A stretch of 64,000 nucleotides of DNA from Blattamonas nauphoetae (lineage: Eukaryota > Preaxostyla > Oxymonadida). Below, one piece after another: positions 55,790-64,000 of the stretch. The position numbers and the translations under genes were made by a program. The stretch's first letter is position 1; every line of letters starts with the position of its first letter. A model generated the notes under the pieces. It ran no database searches. It saw only the letters and a list, made by a program, of their open reading frames with translations, and was not told where the DNA came from. The stretch is from NCBI GenBank assembly GCA_033064195.1, contig JARBJD010000043.1, positions 124,001 to 188,000 on the forward strand. The letters are read 5' to 3'.

Positions 55790-56930
55790 CCCATGGAGTC
55801 TCGAACTGATGTTCGATCAAATTGCACAAAACATGAATTGTTCCGTGAAATGAAATGAAGATTAAGAGAACAATGAAATGAATCATCATTGGCAACGAAT
55901 ATCTTCCTGCCTGGCATGTTGCTCTTTCGACGGGAGTTTCTCTATCAATGTCATCACAATCAGTTTGATCTCCTCCCAACAGCAAATAATAACGCAGGTG
56001 AAGCCAGTCACCTCGAATTGTGGATGGTGGAGAGTTGAGAGTGTGATGAACGGACGAAACGAGTCATTGATTCTCGTTCATGGCGAAGAAACAACAAGAT
56101 CAGAACTGTTCCGAAAATGGCTTGTTCACACAACTGGGCGCGATTAGTGCTTTGTTCAAGATCGATACCGTCCAGTTCAGTGAAGAAGAGTTCGTGTTCA
56201 GAAAAGCAAGAAATTGAGTCAGCAGGACAGAATGAGGGCAGGCCAATCCAACCGTGTTCCATCGAAGAACGGCTCAACATCAGAAAATGACAGCAGTGCA
56301 ACTCCAAACTCGTCTGGTTGTGTTGGAAGTGATGAACGACGAAAACGCCAGCGCAGAATCCAATTCCAGCAGAGGAACGAGATGGCTGGCCATTCCAGTT
56401 CCGATTGTGCCAGCCGAGTTGTGGAGTCCATTCTGTCGTTTGGAGTGGAATGGACGGCGATCTGAAGAGAGTGACGACAGTGTTGAGAAGAGAGCTCGTT
56501 TGGAGGAGTGTTGGCGGGATGGAGTTCCTCATCGTCGGAAAAGCGATTCAACGCATGCACAGTCCAAAGAGCGAGAAATCGTGCGATCATTCAGCAATCC
56601 AAAAGCGACATCTGAACAGCGCCTTGTTGGCATCTCCGATCTTTCCATTCCGGTTATTGACTGTCCAACTTGGACATTTTCCAGAATCGACATCAGAGAG
56701 GCATTTGATGGATCTGATGAGCCTCATTTTCGCTCCGAGATAAGAACTCGTTTTCGAACGGAAGTAACCAATTGCGCAACAAGTTGTTCCATCTCTGACG
56801 ATGTATCATGCAGAACAAACATTGGGTTGACCAACTGAGTCGTGTGGAGTTGTTTGTATTCTTGGATTTCGGATGGCTGTTTGGGCTTGGTTGCAGGAAC
56901 GAGATTTAAGACTGAGTGAATAGTCAACGG
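55790..56930 (-). repeat. Upstream spacer, type A, for copy 9
   Basis: Reverse-oriented counterpart of 29,249-30,381. All six frames are unusually open; 56,254-56,838 plus and 56,008-56,532 minus are the longest. Counterparts of both are open at 29,579-29,899 and 29,621-30,178. Which, if any, is translated cannot be decided by eye. Confidence 0.6.
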
Positions 56931-56999
56931 ACTGGATGATCATGCAATGAATGTGGGTGACTGTGGAATCTAGTGAATGCGGGGTACATCCCATTTCGA

Positions 57000-57312
57000 C
57001 GAGATAAACGAGATGTGTGGCTTAAATGGTTGAAAAGTCGAGATTGAGAAAGATAATCTGGTCACAATGCATCGTTTAGGGACACTAGGATTTGTTTGTA
57101 GAGAGGACGGTTGACAATGCGACAGTCAAAGACAGCCGCACTAGAAACGACGAACCCAAAAGAGCAGACCATTTCTGGACGATTGGAGGCCATCCCAGAA
57201 TCTGTTCGTCGGCACCAGCAATCAGCGCATTCCCAACATCCGAGGAGAGTCCGCAGAAATGAGTTGGAGTCATTCCAGAGAGGTTGCTAGGACACGACAA
57301 TTGAGATGCAAA
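57000..57312 (-). repeat. Conserved downstream block, family copy 10
   Basis: Same landmarks with several antisense stops (for example TTTAGGGACACTAGG at about 57,074-57,088). Confidence 0.75.
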
Positions 57313-57315
57313 CAT

Positions 57316-58386
57316 TTACAGCCTTTTCGCATTCGATCCCATCATTTGTGAGATTGCGTGGCCAATGTCAACAATCCCATCACCATAATCTCTGTGCTTG
57401 TCGCACATCATCATCTGTTCGAGAGTGTCTTCGAAGCCTTCCGAAAACAGAGCTTGCATCTTCCGTTTTGTAGATTGGGCCACTTCTGGGTCTTCGTTCA
57501 TCCATTTTTCGAGCGATAGTGCAATGTTGAAGAGAGCACTCCAGAGACAATTCTCATCTTCGATGAACGAGAGACAACTTGAGAATGCCATCGCAATCGG
57601 AGATGCGATAACATATTCCAATGTGGGACGATGAAATGGACACATCACAAAGAATGTGTCCAATAGATACATGAAAGAACGGAACAGCTCTTCGTTGAGG
57701 ATGTTCTGATTTGAGATCAGAAATGTCACAAAAGGAGACGATGGGAGAACGACCTTCTGAAAGATCATTTCACGATGGTCGAATGCATCGACTGCTCTTG
57801 TGATGCCAAGAACACTGAGATGTGATGGATATGCGAGGATGACGCAATTTCTGATGATTCCGATGAGATTGTCAAGAATCACCTCATTTCCTGATATTGG
57901 CAGTGTGTGAGGTTGAACAGTCGCTAAGACTTTGGTGACGAGATTTGAGTCAACCAAGAGAAGTAGAATTTCTGCAGATGAAAAAAGGACTGTATTGTTG
58001 AGGAACGACAACGCTGCTGAAACTATAGTCAAGTGGGGAGAGGACAGCAGAGTCAGAATGCTCTCCACAAAGCCAGATGCCGATCCGTTTGAAGAGAGAA
58101 AGAGGTCAGTCACGAGTTTCGATGCAAGCTGTTCGTTCAACAACGGTTCGAGGCTCTTCAAAAAGATGGTGGTTCGGTCTTGAAGTGTATTGTCAAACGG
58201 ATATTCACCTTTCACGAGGGCAACAAGTGAATAGTAGACTGTCGATTTTTCTTCAAATGACATTTCAGCGTTCTCATCGAAAATCAGGAAGGGTTCTTGC
58301 AAAGGGTTGACTGTTGAATGTGATTCCAGTGGATCATTCACACAAACACCATCGGAAATGGTCAACACAACAGTTTCTTCGAGCAT
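57316..58386 (-). CDS. Family copy 10 (type A), intact ORF
   Basis: 356 residues from ATGCTCGAAGAAACTG, aligned with the other type A starts; an upstream in-frame ATG (58,422) is possible. Blocks: AEMSFEEKSTVYYSLVALVK, GFVESILTLLSSPHLTIVSA, HREMIFQKVVLPSSPFVTFL, FHRPTLEYVIASPIAMAFSS, QSTKRKMQALFSEGFEDTLE. The C-terminus is MGSNAKRL with a TAA stop. No introns or defects. Confidence 0.75.
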   Translation of the reverse strand: MLEETVVLTISDGVCVNDPLESHSTVNPLQEPFLIFDENAEMSFEEKSTVYYSLVALVKGEYPFDNTLQDRTTIFLKSLEPLLNEQLASKLVTDLFLSSNGSASGFVESILTLLSSPHLTIVSAALSFLNNTVLFSSAEILLLLVDSNLVTKVLATVQPHTLPISGNEVILDNLIGIIRNCVILAYPSHLSVLGITRAVDAFDHREMIFQKVVLPSSPFVTFLISNQNILNEELFRSFMYLLDTFFVMCPFHRPTLEYVIASPIAMAFSSCLSFIEDENCLWSALFNIALSLEKWMNEDPEVAQSTKRKMQALFSEGFEDTLEQMMMCDKHRDYGDGIVDIGHAISQMMGSNAKRL

Positions 58387-58439
58387 TAACACGAGCGGAG
58401 GATCATCCCACATCTCGTCCAATTCTCTTCCTCATCAAA

Positions 58440-59060
58440 CCAGTTCCACAAGATACAAATTGAATGTGAAATGTGATGACAGATAATGGCACATCGACAG
58501 ACTCGCAGGGAGTTATCTGGTCAAAACCGACATTGCCAAACTCGACAGAAATGAAGAATACGCTGTCTCCCAATTATTCAGCGTTGATACGAGATACATC
58601 CCAACAGCAGCAGATGACGGTACGAACAGAAGAGAGGGTGGGAGGAGGGAGGGAATGGCTGAGATTGGTGTGACAGACGAATCGCAGATAGGGAAACAAG
58701 AAAGCGGGTCAATTTGCTCGACAGGCGTGCACGACCATCGGCGTGGCTGTTTTCTGAGCAAAAGCGAAGGCGAACAGACAGGCCTCACTTTGTGCAGCTC
58801 AGTCTGGGTTGAGTTGTGGAGATGGTCGGTGTGTGCAAAATTAAGGTTCATCTGGACGTGCAGGCGTTCGAAAGAGATGCCTAAGATAGTTCAGGTCTCT
58901 TCTCCCTTTACTAGAAGCTTTGCGAGTTTGGTCCGGAGGATGGAACAGTGTGAGCTGATACGCGAGATATTCAAGTGGTTTCGAGATGATATGGCTCGAT
59001 GTGATACAAACTGCTTGTTGCTTTCTTGAATCGGTCGTTTTCTCGGCATTCTTCACTTCT
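58440..59060 (+). other. Unrecognised coding-like stretch
   Basis: This stretch has no counterpart in the other spacers. A plus-strand frame from about 58,512 reads VKTDIAKLDRNEEYAVSQLF and SVDTRYIPTAADDG, and the same frame continues as 58,655-59,029 (MAEIGVTDESQIGKQESG). A CAGCAGCAG run lies near 58,607. It may be an exon or relic of a single-copy gene between two family units. Confidence 0.35.
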
Positions 59061-59560
59061 CAGCTGGCCAATTCGGTTACGAAACGATGTGACTGATTGG
59101 AAGTAGCCTGAATGCTTGTCAGTGCTTGTTGGCTTCGAGAGAGTTGAATAAGACACATGAGATGCGAAGCGGTTGTCAGTTGGTGAAGGGTTGGAAGGGA
59201 GTGCTGGAGAATGTGGAAGACGGTCATTCTCTGGCAATATGGCAAAGAGGCTCTGATTGCTTGTGGAAGAAAACAACTGTTGCCCACCACACGAAGGCTA
59301 AACATCAAAGAATCACGGATTGGGAATGGCCCACTCGGGGTTTCGCGAGAAGGCGACGAACGATGATTCTTCCTCACGAAAGAACTAGTTCGTTGAACAA
59401 GGACCAGATTAAAAATTGAGTGCAACTTGGAAGAGATTGAGTGATAATGATGATGCAGAGATGACATAAAAGGAGAGGAATATGGAGAGCGACAAAAAAA
59501 TGGAAATTGTGTCTGGCACCACAATGAAATAATTAAAATTGTTGAACAGACCTCAAACAG
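59060..59560 (-). other. Degenerate family spacer
   Basis: 59,276-59,410 matches the type B spacer (CACACGAAGGCTAAACATCA and AACAAGGACCA), with the remainder diverged. No gene seen. Confidence 0.5.
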
Positions 59561-59918
59561 ATCGTGGATGGCTGTGGAATTGCAGGAGTGCGGGGCACAC
59601 ACCATTTCGACGAGATAAACGAGTTGTGTTTCGGAGATGTCCAAAAGTCGAGATTGGGAAAGATAATCTGGTCACAATGCATCGTTCAGGGACGCAAGGA
59701 ATTGTTTGGAGAGAGGACGGTTGACGATGTGACAGTCAAGGACAGCCGTGTTGAGAACGACGAACCCAAAACAGCAAACCATTTCTGGACGATTGGAGGC
59801 GATCCCAGAATCTGTTCATCTGCACCAGCAATCAACGCATTCCCAACATCCGAGGAGAGTTCGCAGAAATCATTGTGGAGTCATTCGAGAGAGGCGGCTT
59901 CGATGTGTCATTGATGAT
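59560..59918 (-). repeat. Conserved downstream block, family copy 11
   Basis: Same landmarks; antisense frame open 59,564-59,914. Confidence 0.75.
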
Positions 59919-59919
59919 G

Positions 59920-60997
59920 CTACCATCGCGGTCTTTCTACATTTGATGCCAGAGATTGTGAGATGGAGTGACTAACTGTGACAACACCGCGACCATAATT
60001 TCCGCCCTTGTTGTTCATCGTCATCTGTTCGAGTGTGTCTTCGAAGCATTCCGAAAACAGAGCTTGCATCATCCGTTTCCCAGATAGAACAACTTCTGGA
60101 CCTTCTTTCTTCCATTCATACAGCGATTTGTTGATGCCGAAGAAAGTCATGCTGAGACTCATCATCATTTTCGACGAAAGAGAGACAACTTGAGAATGCC
60201 ATCACAATCGGAGATGCGAGAACAAACTCCAGAGTTGGGCTTTGAAATGGGCAGATTCGAATGTGTGTTACCAATAGATATATGAAAGAGTACAACAAGT
60301 TTTCATTGAGGACGTGCCGATTTGTGATCAGAAATGTCACAAATTGAGATGATGGGAGCACGACCTTATGGAAGATCATTTCACGATGATACGTCTTAAC
60401 TGTGGTAGTGAAGCCAAGTGTACAGTGATTTGACGGGGATATGAGGAAGAGGCAATTGTAGATGATCAAGATGAGGTGGGAGATTATCTCTTCATTTCCT
60501 GAAATTGGTAGTGTTTGAGGTTGAACAGTCGCTAACACATTGGCGACAATATCTGATTCCACAAGATGAAGTCGATTCTCCTCGGAGGAATACCTTTTTG
60601 TTTCCTTCAGGAACGACAACGCTGCAGCAACCACAGTCGAGTGCGGAGATGACAGTAGTGTCAAAATGCTCGCAATGAACCCGGATGTCGATCCGGCTGA
60701 AGAGGGGACGAGGTCTGTCACTAGTTTCGCCGCAACTCGTGGTTTGTCCCATTTCGGGCATATAATCCTCAAGAATCGGATAGCTCTATCTTGAAGTGCA
60801 TTGTTGAAATGGTAGTCAGTTTTCACGAGGGCAACAAGGGAATTGTAGACAGCTGATTTGTCCTCAAACGACAATTCTGAGTTCGGATCGAAATTCAGGA
60901 AGGGTTCTTGCAATGGCTCCACAGTTGAATGTGAATCCGGTGAATCACGTAGACAATTATCAATGCATGCATTCAAAGAATCTGTTTCCTTTTCCAT
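59920..60997 (-). pseudogene. Family copy 11 (type A) with one frameshift
   Basis: Starts at ATGGAAAAGGAAACAG (MEKETDSLNACIDNCL). Normal blocks run through NSELSFEDKSAVYNSLVALV, GFIASILTLLSSPHSTVVAA, HREMIFHKVVLPSSQFVTFL and FQSPTLEFVLASPIVM to SSCLSFVENDD. Family sequence then continues in another frame as SLYEWKKEGPEVVLSGKRMM and SECFEDTLEQM, ending LASNVERPRW. The switch lies within about 60,120-60,180, near an ATGATGATGAG stretch prone to slippage. Note His for Gln in MIFHKVV. The right neighbour is the TCF25 gene, divergent, about 180 bases away. Confidence 0.75.
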
Positions 60998-61180
60998 GAA
61001 AAATCGAAGAGGATCATCCCATTGTTCATTGAAAAACTGAGATTCTAAACCGAAAACCACAAAACATTTAATCATTTTACTGAAGAAATAACAGTGAGTA
61101 AAAAATCGAAATTTTCATCCGTGTTTTATCGACATCAGAAAGAACTATATCTTGTGGGACAAACGATCACTGTCGACCAA

Positions 61181-63294
61181 ATGTCCACTCGTGCACTACG
61201 AGAACGACTTCTGGCCAAGGAAAACGCTGCCCAGGCACTATCCAACGAGCATTCTGAATCAGATTCATCCTCTTATCATAGTTCATCACACATCTTCAAT
61301 CCTTTTAGTGAATTCTCGGATTTAAACGAAGGTGAAGAACAATCCGCAAATGATCAGCGTTCTCCAGAAGACGATTTGTTTTCCGAACCAATCACTCGGA
61401 GATCAAAGACAAAGAAACATAAAAGTCCAAAAACGAGCAACCGAACACGAAAATCGAAACGGAACTCTGACACCAACGATCACCTGTCAGAAGATGCTCT
61501 TCTCTCCCAACTGCAGTCTTCATCTTCGCGTCAAGACTCATTTCCTCAACAAATCCCATTTCAGACCTTAAAATCACTCCTAACCATCGACCCACAAAAT
61601 CTTCATTTTACCAAAGAAATGAACCGTCGAATCGGTCTCACCGAAGCGGATAGTACTCAACAATCCAATCAGAGAATGAAGAAACGAGCAAAATCTCAAT
61701 ATTCTCACTTTTTCGGTCTCCCGATCGAACCTGACTGGCCCCGTGATGGACAATTCGGACTAAAAGTGAGAAAATTGAAGGAAGATGAAGTTGAGGGTGA
61801 ATACGACGATCACTGCACGTACATCCGACTCGAGCCGTCCGAACAGTATGAACGTGTAAAAGATCAGTTGATGGTTTGTTTCCCACAATATTCTTGATAT
61901 CGTCCTCAAATATATTTTTCTTTGTTTTCTGATTGTTCTTAGCAAGCCATTGATGCACACTCGCTTCCAACCATCCTCTCCCTTCGAAATCAATTCCCTT
62001 TCCATCTGCACGTCCTCCTGTCCCTTTCTATTCTTCTCCCTCTTCTCAACCATCTTACAGACGGCGAAAAGTTCCTTTTTGCGAGTGTTTTTGTTGTTGA
62101 GCGTCTTTTCTCGTCAATCTCAATGATCCAACAGGCAAAGGGGGAATTACAGATTAATTTCTCGGAATCTACCCATCATACGGTCTTCATCGTCCTCTTC
62201 CGGTTTATTCTGCACCTTGCGAAAACAGGAAGCAACACTGCAGCCTTCTCAGCGGCGAAATTCCTCCTTTCATTGGATCGATCAGACCCGCTGCATGTTC
62301 ACGTCCTTTTGGACTCCCTTGCTCTGAAAGCGAAGGATACTGGCTTTGTTGAACCATTTTTTGATTTGTTTCGGCTTTCTGCACATGCAGATGACATTCC
62401 GGATGATCTCAGAGCCCATCCTCAATATTTCTCCGTGTCAGTTGCGAAATGGATGGAAAAAGGAGATGATCCTTCATCTTTTGAAGCCACAGCGCAATGT
62501 GTGCTTGCCCATCCTTCTGTTTGTGCTTCTCTTGTGGAAAGGACACTCGAAAGCATGCACGGGTCAGATCGCGACCTGTCCCATCAATATCGGCAGAAAT
62601 GGACAGAAATCAAAGACACCAGAATCGAGGGTGCGATAATGAATGGAAAGACCTTCTCAAAACAGCACAAAAGCAAGACATATAACCATCTCACACGAAT
62701 CTACAGTGAGAGGATGTATCGAATTGTTGGACGGGAAAAAGTATGTTTCTTGTGGAACCTTCCCATTTTTGGCTAATTTTTGTATTTTCACGCATTCATA
62801 TAATCTCTGTCACATCTTCTCGTTTTTATCATTTTTCGTCTCTCCAGTACCTTCCTCACCTTCTCAACGTATGCTCCTCGCTCGTGGGTCTCTCACCCTG
62901 CCCCCCTCTCCCCTCATTCCCACCAATTCCGACTTTCCCTCCATCCACCACAAACTCACTCCAGCATCTCACTTTCTCCGACTATGCTGATATTCCCTCA
63001 CCCATTTTCCCGCATTTTTCATTTTTCGACGATCCTGTGTACGAAGCATTCATTTTGAATGATGAGACTGGAACACAGAACGAACAGATGCTTCTCGCAG
63101 AACAACGACTCTGGCAGATGCAGGGCCAACAAGAAGGCAGGCAGAATGAGAACAATCCAAACCGATTTGGGAGGTTTGATTTTGGGAATTATGCTGCCCC
63201 TAATTGGCTTCAGCGGAGGCAAAGACCATTACCGTTGCATTTGCCTGGATTTGTTTTGTTTTTCTTGTCTATGCTTCCGTTTTATGATTTATAA
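61181..63294 (+). CDS. TCF25: TCF25/Rqc1-like protein (ribosome quality control), three exons
   Basis: Exons 61,181-61,873, 61,943-62,740 and 62,848-63,294; introns of 69 and 107 bases, both phase 0 with GT and AG ends. The start ATG gives MSTRALRERL, resembling the MSRRALRRL start of animal TCF25, and was preferred to a GTG 87 bases upstream. An acidic/basic linker (SDSSSYHSSSHIFNPFSEFS, KTKKHKSPKTSNRTRKSKRN) precedes the core: LLTIDPQNLHFTKEMNRRIG, HCTYIRLEPSEQYERVKDQL, QFPFHLHVLLSLSILL (the PyHvdsLLqls motif of the family), AAKFLLSLDRSDPLHVHVLL, and the C-terminal LPGFVLFFLSMLPFYDL. TCF25/Rqc1 acts with Ltn1 on stalled 60S subunits in yeast and animals; that role is family knowledge. About 645 residues, close to the usual length. 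Confident. Confidence 0.85.
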
Positions 63295-63443
63295 TGATAT
63301 TTCCCTTTTATTGTTTGGAAAATTTAATCAAGAAATCGTGAAACTCGAACAGGTTTTCGATCAAACCACTCTCAAAGAGACAAGCAACCTTGCTCGTTTT
63401 CATTATCCTTGAACGTAATAGCGAAAGTTCTCTTCACAAGTTC

Positions 63444-64000
63444 ATGAATCCACCTACTCAATCGAAGCGTCGGCCGGTCTTTCAGACCGTTCCAAAGTCA
63501 GTCTGCCATTTCGTTCTCATTTTCAATTCTTCATCTCTCTCTGTTTTGTTTGAAATGTGCTTTCAACACTTTTTCAGACGCCACCTCGTCATGCTCAATC
63601 ACCCGCTGCCATAAATAAGACAAAATCGTATGAATCCCCGATTCGCACCTCAGCCAAACACACATCCGTCACAACACCCAATAATCCAACTCAGCCACGA
63701 AAACTCCCTGAAACAGACACAATTGTTCGAAGAATCCCCCCATTAAATCAACAAGGCACACAATCAGCTCCGTCGATGCCGAAAGGCACTCCCAAAACAG
63801 CTCTCCGCCAATCTCGAAGTGGGGAACTGACAACCGAAGGAATGGGAGCAGAAAAGCTCGCACGATTCAAAGCCCTTCTTGACCAGCAAAGAAAGACGAA
63901 AGAAGAGGCTCAGTCCCAACATTCTGACGATCCTCCCAAAAAACAAGAATGGCCACATCCATTCACCCCGCCCAGATCAACTCCAGATGTCCAAGAATCA
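63444..64000 (+). CDS. Unrecognised Pro/Thr/Lys-rich protein, 5' part, runs off the window
   Basis: A possible first exon 63,444-63,488 (MNPPTQSKRRPVFQT), an intron 63,489-63,577 (GT to TTTTTCAG), then an open frame to the window end: TPPRHAQSPAAINKTKSYES, GTPKTALRQSRSGELTTEGM, KLARFKALLDQQRKTKEEAQ. Low-complexity and basic, with a short helical segment near 63,860-63,910. No family recognised. It begins only 150 bases after the TCF25 stop, in the same direction. Confidence 0.45.

Overview
The window looks like nuclear DNA of an anaerobic flagellate protist, most probably an oxymonad of the Blattamonas/Monocercomonoides kind. Reasons: short GT-AG introns in otherwise compact genes, beta-helix surface-protein genes, a TmcB-like receptor remnant, and a large family of roughly 355-400 residue, all-helical-looking proteins that match no domain I can name. 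The organism is an inference; the gene calls do not depend on it. No rRNA, CRISPR array, virus-derived element or bacterial operon was seen.

Layout. Positions 1-8,315 hold a broken copy of the family gene hit by two adjacent TIR elements, the inner one (2,229-5,625) carrying a cysteine-rich gene. Positions 8,316-27,238 look like one 18.9-kb insertion with terminal inverted repeats, sitting exactly on the start codon of the next family gene; inside it are a DDE transposase gene, four nested TIR elements, and decayed beta-helix, TmcB-like and ARM/HEAT-like genes. Positions 27,240-44,124 hold five family genes on both strands, two of them split by transposons. Positions 44,332-49,526 hold two single-copy intron-bearing genes: a degenerate kinase-like protein and a YAK1/DYRK kinase. 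Positions 49,736-60,997 hold five more family copies, two intact and three damaged. The right end holds a TCF25/Rqc1 homologue and the start of another gene.

The family gives eleven copies in 64 kb. A block just downstream of most copies is better conserved than the genes themselves, although it shows no codon signature in the pair I compared. Because intact paralogues supply the empty site, target-site duplications can be read directly for several insertions: 8-bp AATCATCG, GCAATTCG, CAAATGCC and CTCATTAT, and 3-bp TAA and AAT. Removing the insertions restores full in-frame genes at 30,382-35,233 and 38,242-41,879, so these insertions are recent. Most of the larger elements carry pieces of host-like genes rather than a transposase, which suggests gene-capturing TIR elements. 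All domain names are by eye from translated sequence; no search was run.
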